Part shown: one piece after another, positions 53,388 through 64,000 of the stretch | How the letters are laid out: each line of letters begins with the position of its first letter | Position numbering within the stretch: the first letter of the stretch is position 1 | Assembly (NCBI GenBank): GCA_021234155.1 | Contig: JAJEKV010000014.1 | Location: 9,379,563 to 9,443,562, forward strand | DNA length: 64,000 nt | DNA from: Isoetes taiwanensis | Taxonomy: Eukaryota > Streptophyta > Lycopodiopsida > Isoetales > Isoetaceae | Direction of reading: 5' to 3' | The notes under the pieces: model-generated | What the model saw: the letters and a program-made list of their open reading frames with translations, nothing else | What the model was told of the DNA's origin: nothing | Database searches by the model: none | Translations under genes and position numbers: made by a program

Positions 53388-55410
53388 TGGTCCACTGCTT
53401 GAGGGGTTATGGGGGCGTGGCAAAAATATGGGAAAGTATGGCAAACACTTTATGGGCAAGGAACAATATCATGAGACATGGGCATAGTTATGAATTATTG
53501 AACAATAAAGGACCATTGACTTTATTGGGGGTTGGGATTTGCTAAAAGATGGTCCTACGCTTACTTTAAAGACAATATCTTGTCTTTAATAGAAAAAGGG
53601 CCTATGCATGCTTTATATGGGACAAAGGTTGGATATTATTAAAGTGATGTAACCGGATCATGATATATCTAACTAAATATAGGATTACTAGAAAAAAAAA
53701 AAAAAATTGGAATTAGTGATGTTTTTTGGAAGGGTTTTTCCGGCATAAAACTAGTGTAATTTTTAGTTTTTGGAAGTAGCGAGTTTTTAGAGTAGTTTTT
53801 CCTACAAAACTTGGGGAGGCTAGACTCGGTCCCTGCGGTGTGCCTGTGCCGAGATTAAGGCTGGGCAACCCAAGGCTTGATTCGCCCTCGTTATGCTTAG
53901 TTTGGTCATTGCGGTGGTGTGCTTCCTACCAAGATTTCGCCATGGTTTCACTATTCTTTTAGTCGATTTCTCCGCGGTTTTATAATTTTTTATGATAGGT
54001 TTTGCCATGATTTCCAAGCTCACAATAGCGTGTTCGAGCCGCCCCTGCATATATTCTTGTGATTCATCCTGAATCCTCACGAAGGTCGCTATCTCCATCG
54101 CCCTCCCCTCCCACAGTTGTTGCGGGTATGCTCCGGTTTGTACAAAATCAATTTATAACTAGCTCTATTTGTTGTATTCTTTACGGAAGCTACGCACAAG
54201 ACTAGCACCACCGGCCGTCGGCCCAGAGCTAGAAAACCCCCGTGAGTTGCTTCCAAAATTTTCTCTGTGTATATAGTTGCCCATCCTTTCCTTTGAATTC
54301 CAAAGGACGAAATTTATCTCTCAAAACCCCAAAGAGTCTCTTGTGTCTTTTTACCGCCCAAGCATAAAAGCGACTAATTTTACAAGAAGAATAGCGAAAA
54401 TCAGTTGGAATCATAGCTTTAGTTTCAATTCGGTGAGCAAATCCATTGCCCACGTCATTAAAATAGGTCGGTAAGCCTTACTTTTTTCCTCTCTTTAAAA
54501 AATCCCCCTGTTCTTTTGATTGAGATCATATCTTCGCTTTTTAGCCCGAGCTCCTTTGTTTCTAAGCGAAAATCCATTCTGTTCTTGGCTTTGCCAAGTC
54601 TGGTTTGCTACCTCCACTCCAATGGTTCTGCAATGTTCACTGCAAAAATAAATGAGCCCTGGAGTGAATCCTTCCCATCAATATTCCAGGGTAATGTTGA
54701 CATTGTTCATTCTTATCAGGGAGAAGGCATAGCAAATGGTAACGGTTTTAGATATCCAAGCACAACGACCCATTTGTATGCTATGTCTTGCATTGCATCT
54801 TTGTTTTCTTTTGAAGAGCTACTTGGCCCACTGACAGATTGTCTCCTTTGTGCTTGTGGATGCTGCAAAAGACAAGAGCTCTTGAGGTTGATTTAAATTT
54901 GCTCTTGCAGGTAACAGCTTAAGACAACCATTTTTGCAAACATTCAGGTGAGCACATTTTCAGAATAAAATAAAACCATTTGCTGCTCTTCTGATTTTAA
55001 AAATTCTCATATGGCTTCGCATAGACTATGTTGTGCATTTCTTGTGAAGATGGAATAGTGGAGCTAGGGAGTTATCAACATCTGACTTTGGTGACATTTC
55101 AGAAAAATCATGCCCCTGTTGCAATTCCCCAAACTGGGATCAATATCCTTTGTTCCCATTGATACGTACAGTCATATTGACCTGGAAAGAAACACCAACT
55201 GTTCAATTTAAATTCTCGAGTTGTTTTTGCTTCACCAACTTACTCTCACAGCAATCATCACAAGATAATGTATTTTTAGCTTCACATTTGACGATTGTGT
55301 TTAACTGCCAAGGTGCATAGGGCGCTGGCTCCGCCAGCGCTAAATTCTTGTATACAATAAAGATATTGTTGAGTAGTTTCTGTTTTCCCATAAACTATTG
55401 AATCGTATCA
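53388..55410 (+). repeat. Element I, LTR4 with two deletions and a 1.7-kb insertion
   Basis: LTR sequence runs 53388-53667 with internal deletions near 53533 and 53645. It resumes at 55351 (TATACAATAAAGATATTG) and ends GAATCGTATCA at 55410. Confidence 0.8.
53668..55350. mobile_element. 1683-bp insertion in LTR4, unclassified
   Basis: It begins TCTAACTAAATATAGG and ends with the hairpin GCGCTGGC-TCC-GCCAGCGC (55322-55340) plus TAAATTCTTG. The tetramer TATA flanks both ends (53664-53667 and 55351-55354). It has no terminal inverted repeats and no transposase. Inside, 54903-54942 looks like a small exon (TTGCAG before, GTGAGC after). 54516-54896 is an unrecognised plus-strand ORF. The TC start and 3' hairpin recall non-autonomous Helitrons, but the end is CTTG rather than CTRR and a 4-bp duplication is not expected. 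Confidence 0.55.
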
Positions 55411-57205
55411 CTGATGGTGTGCGGGAGAATGAGATACTACGCCGCATTGCAGCGGACGAGTCCAAGAGGGCTGCTCAGGCAAGGGTGAAGGCTGGGATCA
55501 CCTGGCTACGGGAAGGGGACATCAATTGTCGAATGTTCTTTAGGGCTGCACGACAGAAGAAATATGCGGCCTCAATGTCGTCTTTGGCATTGCCTGATGG
55601 CCGCATTCTACATTCGCCTGTAGATATTAAACAAGCTACTTTTTAGCATTTCTCCCAGTTTTTCCAGGAAAAGAGATATCCCTACACTTGGAGGAGATCG
55701 TGCTCAGTAAGGTATCATGCAAGGTGTCGACGGATAAAAGGCAGGTGTTACAGCTTCCACTTACAAAGCAGGATCTTGAGGAGGCTTGCCGCGCCTTGGT
55801 CCCTCATAAGTGCCCCCGGTCCGGGACGGCATTCCTGGAGTTCTTCCAAGAATACCGGAATGGGTGGGGATTCAATGATGCAGATATATCAAGACTGCTT
55901 TCGCTAGATTATAGACTCCACACCCGGCCGATCTCGTTAATATCGAAGGTGAAGGGAGCCATCTACCATTTCGATTGGCCCGATACATTTCCGTCGGCCA
56001 GATATACAAGATAATCGCTAAGGCCCTCTCGCTTTAGAAAGTAAGTTGTCCCTGGAGGCTATTAGTCCCATGCGCCGCTTCATCCCGAGTAGACACATTC
56101 TTAATAATGTAGCGCGTGATTCGGCATTCATTGGGCACATAACAAGTCGGATGGATAGTGTACTTGAAACCCTGATTTTATAAATGTCTATGATAGTGTT
56201 CTTTGGGATTTTACAAGAGGATGATGTTAGCCTTTGGGTGTGGTGAGAGCTTTTACGGCCAGTAGCTCCTCAAGTTCTTAACGTCCGCTTAGAGCCACCA
56301 TCCTCCTGTCATGGGGAGTCATCACCGATCTTTAGTGTGGGACGTGGAGTTCGCCAGATGCTCTTTTGGCCCCTTCCTATTCACCATTGTTGCGTAAGCC
56401 CTCCTCGCAGCTTGTTGAGCCTTCCAAATGGGCGGTGTGTTACATGAGGGGTGGGGATGGCGCAGTCGGGTCACGCCAGATTGGAAGTCAAGATGCGGTG
56501 ATGACTCCTTTCTTTTCCTACAGGCTGATGAAAGGAATCTGTTAAATACGAAAGAGCTTCTGGGCACATTCTCTATTGCTTCAGGCTGCCTCATGAATTG
56601 GATGAAATACTCGGCGCTGTGGCCGACAGCAGACCCCATGCCCATGGTCGTGTCCTAATTTCCTTGGCGAACGCAGCCGCAGGGTACATGCTCTAGGCTC
56701 TTGGGTATCCTGTTCGGCATTGACATTTCGGCAGCAGGCAGTTGGGAGGATATTTTGGTGGGGCTGCATCGACACCTTAATTGGTGAAAGGGGGGAAAAC
56801 TTTTCATGGCTGGCAGGGTCACAGTGGCGAAGCCCGTTTTATGCTCAACTCATATTTACATGGCGTCTATCATTCTGGCGCCAGAAAGAAAGGTTCAAGA
56901 AATGACCTCTATGGTTCGTAACTTCGTATGGGGAGGCAATGAGGAAGGGGCTACCGCCAAGGTTGCCGGTGGTGAAATGCGGCTAAAAGTCAGCGGGTGG
57001 CTTTCCGGGCTTTATACCTCCCTCCATAGCAAGGTCCCGGGATTTTCAAGTTCATCTTTATGGTTCTCGAGAATGCGCTTTAACCCCTGGGGCATGGTCT
57101 TACTTCATCGTGCCGTTGTCTCATTCGGGCTAGTTTTCCATAAGTCGTCAGGTGGTTCAGGCGGCTTTCTTGGGCGCTATTTGCGGATATCAGCCGTATG
57201 TTAAT
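55411..57205 (+). pseudogene. L1 ORF2: linker, reverse transcriptase and thumb
   Basis: Pieces in order: AGITWLREGDINCRMFFRAA (55485; the WLxEGDxNTxFFH motif), LTKQDLEEACRALVPHKCPR (55763), PISLI and QIYKIIAKALSL (55935-56030), RCGDDSFLFLQADERNLLNT (56482; catalytic DD in place of FADD), then FMAGRVTVAKPVLCSTHIYM and MTSMVRNFVWGGNEE (56804-56945). The order and spacing match plant L1 ORF2. At least six frame breaks. The endonuclease is missing. Confidence 0.85.
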
Positions 57206-58080
57206 GCCCTCCTTTCTCAAGGGGCCTCTCCCGGGAGAGCAGTTCACCGCCGCTTCGCGATTGATGCTTCGAAGTTGTATTCGCCAGAGTCATCGCCATG
57301 GTGGATCCAAATGGTCCAGTGCATCAACCTTCCGTTGTTGGCGCGATTCGCCGATCCTCGAGTCCAACGCAGATGGACACAACTTGGGGTCTTGATAGTG
57401 GGGATTGCATACCGACGGGCAAATTGCACCCCTGCAACTTTTTCGCCAGTGTTTCAACCGGTGAACTGGATTGTGCTATTTGGGCGCTGGTGGCTAATAC
57501 TCGGGCCGAACTCCCCTGACGGTCGAAGAGTGTGGAGTTGTCATCCAAAAGTTGACTCCTCAAATTTCGTAGAAAGTCCCATTATGAGCTTTTGGCAATT
57601 CAGATGAGCTGCCTCCCTCGACGGCCAGAGTCTCCGTATACGGGAGATGATGGGGCAACATCCGAGATGGGTGTGGAACCCAATCACCCCCCCAAGATTC
57701 GGGTGTTGTTGTGGCGGTGATAGTGCACCCGTCCCCGAGGGTGAATACGTGGGTTCACGTGATCAATCCGCTGGATCAACCTGGTGTTCAATGTGTGGTG
57801 CCCGCCTTGAGACCCCTCGAACATCAGATGTTTCTCTCGCGACGGAGATCCAGCATGGCAAAGGGGCCCAACGCCTCTTTCACACCTCTCTCCAGTCAAG
57901 AGGTTCTTTGGGGGTGTATCCTGCGTGGGTGGTCCCAATTTCGTGAGTCCGGGCCTTCCATTTGTATAAGGCTTGGCTATAGTGGCTCATTTGGAAGCCG
58001 ACGCATGAAGGTGTTCAGAATGAAGGGGTGCAAACTGTGTTTTTTGATCTCAAGAATTGAGGTATAAATTATATTTTTTC
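57206..58080 (+). pseudogene. L1 ORF2 C-terminus with zf-RVT finger
   Basis: Near 57660-57850 two frames together give PRFG..KIRVLLWRV and WCSMCGARLETPRTSD. This fits the plant zf-RVT pattern (PxKVxxFxWR...CxxCxxxxET). The sequence decays after 57950. Confidence 0.65.
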
Positions 58081-58313
58081 TACCTTAAGGCCCCTTCAAA
58101 AGAGCAAATCAAGGCAAATTGTTCGAAAGGACCCTCCTCATTGTAGAGGACAAAGAATGGCGTGTTTGTTTTCAGTCGTAGGTAGGTCTACCCAGCCGGG
58201 TTCGCCGAAATATGGTTGCTTGGGCAGAGTACCCCAAAGACGCTCTTCTTGTACTTACTACTCAGACATAATATTAATTAATTTGATCCTTCAAAAAGAA
58301 AAAAAGAAAAAAA

Positions 58314-60222
58314 GAGATATAGTGTGTGTTTAATAGTTATGGTGTGTGTTTTATATGTAGTTTTGCATTATGAAAGCTATGAGAATTGGTCATGATAAGT
58401 TTGTATATAATATCAATATGTTTGTGCTTTAATTAATGATGTGTTGATATGAAGTATAATAATGGTAACCTTTTTATGTGCATTGGGTAATCCAAAACGG
58501 TTGTGGTGGAATTGATGAGTTGTGTGGTAAGAATTATCCTATATTTATGATATATATATTCAAGGTTATGAAGCATCTATAAGGTCTTGAGAGCACCTGA
58601 TCTTGGTCACGCATCACGATGCTTCCGATATTTTATAGAAGGCATTGAGCATAATTATGGTATGGGTTCGTGGTTTTATGATAATAATTTGATTTTATCT
58701 TGGTCCGGTTTTCATGTGGTTCAAGTATTAAATTTTCTTGGTTATGACAAAAGTTTTATTAAGCGTTATTGAACATGGTGGTTTGCACTCATGGTAATTG
58801 TATTAGTATCTCAATAGGAGATCATTAGTCATCAATTAATCTATACTTACAACATATTAACTTTATTGATGTGTATATTCTTGCATATGTATAAGCACAG
58901 CATGAGCAAAGATAGTGTCATTGTGACTTGGTGGCTAGCAAATATAGACTTGGAAGTATCTTATTTCAATTGGGCCGGAGTACTTGGAGTTTACAATTTA
59001 AAAGTAGCATTTTGGAGCAAACAACTTAGAAGTAGAGTATTTTTTAGCAAATTATTTGAGTTTATATTAAAGTTTGCAAGTCTTGGAGCAAAGCATTTGA
59101 AGTTTTGAAGCAAAGTATTTTGAGCTCAATTTTGAAGAGTGCCACGGTTTTTTTTTTTTTTTCCCACAAAAGGTTTTTAACCCGCACATGACCAAGGGCG
59201 CATGTGATGTTTTTGGTGTGTGTGCGGCCTTGGTCACCTTCCTGTTGCACCCACTATATGGCATTTTATATATCAGATTTTTTGGTTCTTTTTATTGAGA
59301 GACCAACATTGCGGGGGTATTGAGATGCCACATTAGCTCTCATTCTAACTTGATGTTTTTCCCTTTGTCCAAGTTTGTCCAAACTTGACATGTTCTTTTA
59401 TGTACATATATAAGTGTTCTATTCTATTCAATATATTATTCCTGGTTTTGGGATTATCTTTCTTCTTTCGCTATGCTATTCCTTAGTTTCAACAAATTCC
59501 ATGTGGTAAAACAACGGAATAGAGGCAACTAGTTGCTTCATGCCGTGAGCTTAAATTATGTTAGGAAATTGTAGAGTTTGTCCCTCCGAGCTTTCCAGCG
59601 TTTTTTAAAAAGTAGAAATACGTGCGGCACTCTTATTGAGAGGAGATGCTGGCCGTCCTTTAGTTCGGTATCCTAAAACTCAACTCGTTGATCAACAAGT
59701 TGCTAAAAATGTATATATATATTTTTCGTTTTTATCAAATGTAGGAGCAAGCTATGAAGGTCCAATGGCTCGCGTAGACTTTCGGTTGTCTATGCCTACC
59801 ATTCACTTGACGGTTTATGGTTTTGGCTATGCTGGTGCTGGCGTCTTTATCATTGTTGGCAGCCTCGATTTTTGGATTTGGACCATCTCCATGGACGCAC
59901 TAAGGTTCAGATTCATTAACGTGGATTGAAAGCATTAAAGGTCATGCTTCGAAGCTCAGGCGTTGGCGAGCCAGTGCAATATAAATAGATCCTGGCGCTC
60001 AAAAAACATTCTTATGTTTCACTAAGCTCTATCCGTCCCATAGTTCAGTTTTTTATGCGCATGAGCATTTTTCCATACGCCTTGAAGGTCATAATTATTA
60101 TACAGAGTCCTCGCCTATGCAAGTTTTTGAAATGGTTTTGTATGACTGTCCTTTTAGTAACACTTCTTCTACTTGCTTCCTAATTTAAGCTGATAAGATG
60201 CATGCACAGATCCCTAATATGT
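58314..60222. other. No gene seen; possible old LTR-like sequence
   Basis: AT-rich. A T16 run lies at 59147-59162. 59395-59500 has CATATATAAG and pyrimidine-rich sequence ending GTTTCAACA, which could be a decayed LTR end, but no partner was found. Confidence 0.4.
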
Positions 60223-60558
60223 GCATTTTCATGTCAGCAAGAGTGAAAATGAATCCTTCCCAACTATTACCACAGGATTTAAGAGATGTGCCGGTAAGAG
60301 TTTTCAATTGTCTTACAGATTGTTACAGCAGATGTTTTCCTAAGTGTTTTTTATGTTACATTTTATCTATATACAACATCTGTTGATGTTATCCATATTT
60401 TAACCGTTTGGAGGCTACTTGATTCATACTAAAGATTGCTCTAAAGATGGGTTCTACATATTTCCAGTGGCAGACTAACTCTACTTCAGACATTATGGAG
60501 CTTTTCAATCTGGCAGAGGATTATTATGGATGTATTGTTCAGATAAAACTTTCCCAGG
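60223..60558 (+). other. Possible two-exon relic of a host gene
   Basis: Candidate exon 1 (about 60238-60291; acceptor CATTTTCATGTCAG) encodes RVKMNPSQLLPQDLRDVP and ends at CCG followed by GTAAGAG. Exon 2 (60470-60558; acceptor CATATTTCCAG) encodes WQTNSTSDIMELFNLAEDYY and GCIVQIKLSQ, followed by GTTTCT. Both junctions are phase 0 and the joined frame stays open. The family is not recognised and no further exons could be placed with confidence. Confidence 0.4.
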
Positions 60559-63500
60559 TTTCTTAACCTTAACCTCTAATGGAAGTGAGATCAGATTTGC
60601 TTGTCAAATTCAGCTCTACCCATGAACAGTAGGTTTGGAAATGGCTCATGAGAATCTAAAAAACTTCATAAAATAGACCTGGACTAAATCATGTTTTTTC
60701 CCTCTAGCTTCCTGGCTCCATCAAATAGCAGTGGATTTTTGTCATCCAAGCTAGTGGTGGTCTTAATCAGCAGAGGATTGTGTAACGAGTTATTCTTTAT
60801 GTTGCATTGCAAGAATGTTCAAAAGCGTCATTTCTTGAAGTATGGCCAAGAAAATAGGTTCACGTGGTTAAGGTGTTGAAAGCAAACCTATCTTATGTCA
60901 TGAAATTGTAAAATGATAACCTTTTTTTTAGAAAACCAACACCAATTTTAATCCATGTTTGATGGAATGTTTTATGGCTTATATATCTACTTTGATTCTT
61001 ATTTATCTCTACACATAATCACCACTTCTTCTTTACCAGTCTGTCAGTCATAAGGAGTAAACTAATGGCAAGGCAGAATGATAACTTCTTGAACCTTCAA
61101 ATGGATAGCAGAGAGAAAGGGGCTAACAGAATGGCTGGATATTTTTGAAGCATATATGGCCAGTGGGATAAAGAAAGAAAGATTCTATTAATCGCTGCTG
61201 GATCCATATATGATATCATCTAAAAACAAATATGATCCATATAAGAAGAAAAATTTCATCTAGAAACATGCATTTGAAAATTAAAAATCAAAATGCATAA
61301 GATGATTCATATTTTTCTCAGGGACATGATTGCCTCGGAGAAGGAAAAGTTATCTCCATTTCACGTACGTATATCCTTGCTTAAAATCCGCCATGAGCAT
61401 GTTGATTGACGGCGGAAAAGTTTTATCCATCCTATGTTGGGTTTGAGATAAAGTGCCAAGGGATGCGCTTCGAGGAAGATACATATTACCCTACCCTATA
61501 TCTCATAGTACACTGAAATTGTGAACATGAGGTGTCGCGTGGCATAGTGTGCTCTTGGGAGAGGAACCTGAGTGTAGCATCTCATCCTTCTAGAGATTTG
61601 CCATTTAAAGAAATTTTTTGTATGAGAACTTTCTAAAGCATTTCTCCTGATTCTAAGCATTGGCCCAATAAGGTGAGATCTCACCGGGCAGTTTAGCAGT
61701 CCTTCATCAGCTGGAGATTGAGTTGGTGCATGCTTAACATCTTAGCCAAGAGGATACTAAATGTGCTGCTATGCACCAGAAAATGGTGGAGTCAGGAAGA
61801 GCATTTCATCTTTATCTTTCCTTGTGACATCCAACATCCACACTTCAACCTTACAAGTACAGGCCAAAATGTGTGTGTATTTGTTCATGAGCTTGCTCGA
61901 AAAAGGTGATCCTCAAAAATAGCCAGTAGTTCGGGCGGCTAAAGAAAACAGAAGTTTCTTCATTCTTTCTGTTGATGAATATCACAACTTTGATTGATTA
62001 ATGCCCCAAAGAAAATAAAGCCGCTCTTAATACCAAAGGAGGTCACTTCAGCTTTACTTGTAAAAAGTAAGACAAAGGCAAATGGAAGATGTTTTCTTCC
62101 GTAAGGAAGGAAGGAAGGAGGAGGAGGGAAGGATCGAGACCGCGAACACAGAATTAAGACTTCCAGGAGGAAAAACCCTCCGTTATCTTAAAAATATACA
62201 AACATTATCTAAAATATACAAACGAAAATATTGGGGTTCACAGGATTTATATGGTGAAAATCACAGGGCTATAACAAGGTAGGGTTTTGATGGGGACCAT
62301 GCATTGGATTTCCTGTGGCTGCGCCAAGAAGGTGCTTGGAAATGCTGATATTAGAACATTCCTTGGGCAGCCAGGATGGCAATAAGGGTTGTCTCATCTT
62401 CTAGGGATCCTGGTGACTTTTTTTCCTTTTGATTATTTGTTTCAGTATAAAACTTTTTGGTAGCTTGGAAGCTTTACAGCCTCCGCACAGAATCTGTAAT
62501 TATGCATATTCCTTTGGTCTCATGGACCCTATAGGTCTTTTAGTAGATTCTAGTAAACTCTCCTTTCCTCCCTTCTAATGTTGAATCCTTGTTATGTATT
62601 TATTTGGTTGGATTCTATGGTCTCCCATAAACATTAAAACTCTTTCTTTCTTTCAGTCCCTCCGTCCTTCCTACTATGGTCAAATAATGTTATCCGACCT
62701 GCCCATAAAGCTGGTAATCATATGGACCCATCAAAATATACGGCTAATCATGATTGGGCATGTTATGGCAAAATTTATCACGAGCAATAGAGATGATTAT
62801 CAGTGATTATGCGGGGAGGGAGGAGGGTTTTAGAGCCAAAAAGAGACTGGTTTTGATATTTTTTTCTCACGAATATTTTCTACTGACTGAGCGCATCTTT
62901 TACTCCCAGGGTGATTGTTAAAAAGAGAGGCCAAGAAGATTAAAGTATGTGTTGCTGTTTGTTGAGCTTTTCGAAAAGCTTTTGTCGTTTATGTGGAAAA
63001 GACTTTGTTTCATAGACTCAGAAGTATTACTTAGGCCTTCCTCACAAGCCCGATTTGCCCAGATAGTGCTTATCTCTCTACATGCAAGGAAAATGTGGTA
63101 GGCGAGCGGAGTGATGAACAATAGTGGGAGGAGGTGTGCAGCACCATTGGGATTAAAAGCAGGGGTTTGTGTCAGCTCTCTCCTACTCTATTTGGACTTA
63201 TATTGACAAGCTGGAGGCTTTTGTGTGCAGACCTTGGGTGGAGGCTTTTAGGCTTGCACAGATGCATCCCAATTTTGCTTTTATGCTGAATTGATGTCCT
63301 TCTCCCTCAAGACCTTCAGGAGAACTTTATTTTGTAAGAAAGGTGACAGGGTGGTGCAAAGGCGAAGGTATTGGTGTTGCACCACTATACGGAAGGGATT
63401 GGCGAGAATGCTTTTCTGCTTTGCAGTGGCAACCTGTGGAAATTATATCAGCATGACATATCAGAGGAGAATGGAACTCCCATGTCACCGTTTCAGATTG

Positions 63501-64000
63501 AAAGACTCCAATCTGCAAGTTAATAAAGGATGGCCACTTTAAAAGCAAGCGAAAATTTTCATTTCTTCTTTTAGCCGATGGTAAAATTCACAAAATGGGC
63601 CCGGCTCCCCAAAGAAATGGGGAAGCTTCTACCATGATATTGGAAGTATTGACATTATGACCTCTAAGAAAAATGAGCACAACAACATGAAGCATAAAAC
63701 GATGCTTTCAGAAGAAACATGGTAGAGGTAGAAAGAGGCAAATACTTTGATAGCATTTAGGCATTTTTGAATGAAGTAAGATGTGAATTTAGACTCTGGG
63801 AGCTTTTGTTTTGAAGTTTGATGAAATTGGTGAGGTTTTAGGGATTAAATATTTAACGTCTTGGGGCTATCACCTCCTCTCCATAATTTTATGGAGTTTT
63901 GGTCTCACTTAGACCTATGGGTCTCAGTTGATGCTATAGCCACATGTTTTCTCTTAAGGTCGGCCTTCGAGAGGATCTGCCCTTTCGAACCTACCTCCCT
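60559..64000. other. No gene seen
   Basis: AT-rich sequence with only short frames. A purine tract with GGAA repeats lies at 62101-62129. 61330-61360 could be a small exon (TTTTTCTCAG before it) but has no partner. The sequence could be a long intron or decayed intergenic DNA. Confidence 0.45.

Larger units (their letters stand above)
48279..55410 (+). mobile_element. Element I: tandem array of four LTRs of a short non-autonomous element
   Basis: LTR1 48279-49148, interior 49149-50267, LTR2 50268-51196, interior 51197-52296, LTR3 52297-53233, shortened interior 53234-53387, and LTR4 53388-55410 (deleted and interrupted). The repeat period is about 2.02-2.03 kb. Interiors of 1.1 kb have no gag or pol. 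Adjacent units share LTRs, the expected product of unequal recombination between LTRs. Confidence 0.85.
55411..58313 (+). mobile_element. L1-type LINE, 5'-truncated, ORF2 in broken frames
   Basis: RT and zinc-finger domains in L1 order. It ends in TTTGATCCTTCAAAAAG and an A-rich tail (58290-58313), like other plant L1 3' ends. It starts abruptly at the LTR4 end. Confidence 0.85.

Noticed and set aside
53668-55350. Confident Helitron call
   Set aside because: It ends CTTG, not CTRR, and is flanked by a TATA duplication; only the hairpin and TC start fit.
59395-59500. Complete solo LTR
   Set aside because: TATA-like sequence and a CAACA end are present, but no start, partner or target duplication was found.
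62082-62282. Basic 66-codon ORF
   Set aside because: It arises from a GGAA-type purine repeat and shows no protein-like conservation.

Overview
This is eukaryotic nuclear DNA from a land plant. The evidence is a pentatricopeptide-repeat (PPR) gene fragment, plant-type LTR retrotransposons primed by initiator tRNA-Met and by tRNA-Asp- and tRNA-Gln-like sequences, a chromodomain chromovirus, and L1-type LINEs with a plant-style 3' end. The mix would suit a large, repeat-rich genome such as a fern or another seed-free plant, but the sequence alone does not settle this. I see no intact cellular gene, rRNA, tRNA or CRISPR array. Almost the whole window is layered retrotransposons in various states of decay.

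Layout. 1-513 and 19678-19750 (minus) are two halves of one ORF, split by element A; the ORF begins with the first eight codons of a histone H3 tail. 514-19677 is element A (plus), a three-LTR Ty3/gypsy element with a perfect TTCTC target duplication around its outermost LTRs. Nested in A is element B (3846-14040, minus), a gypsy element with 1.9-kb LTRs, a tRNA-Gln-like primer site and an RNase H domain between protease and RT. 19751-20811 holds the promoter side of the split ORF, hairpin repeats and a gypsy RT fragment. 20812-28212 has two related LTRs (C plus, D minus) pointing at each other; D carries gag, protease and a large unrecognised ORF upstream of gag. 28213-29700 is a minus-strand relative of B (F) with the same protease-RNase H order. 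30000-32410 holds a PPR fragment and uncertain exon-like ORFs. 32615-36212 has two tail-to-tail LINEs. 36213-37753 is LTR debris.

37951-44204 is element G, a chromovirus with both LTRs, gag, protease, RT, RNase H, integrase and chromodomain, broken by a few frameshifts and stops. It sits in sequence leading into H, a Ty1/copia element (to 48278). H is cut off by I (48279-55410), a tandem array of four LTRs of a short non-autonomous element whose internal region carries a minisatellite of covarying hairpins. The last LTR of I is split by a 1.7-kb insertion ending in a hairpin. An L1-type LINE follows (55411-58313). 58314-64000 is mostly featureless, with one plausible exon pair near 60.2-60.6 kb.

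The genes do not form a pathway: these are independent selfish elements and their nesting records a history. The items I would look at first are the H3-tail ORF, the PR-RNase H-RT order seen in two separate elements, the pre-gag ORF of D, and the covarying hairpin minisatellite of I. Boundaries were read by eye from paired LTRs, PBS and PPT sites. No percent identities were computed.
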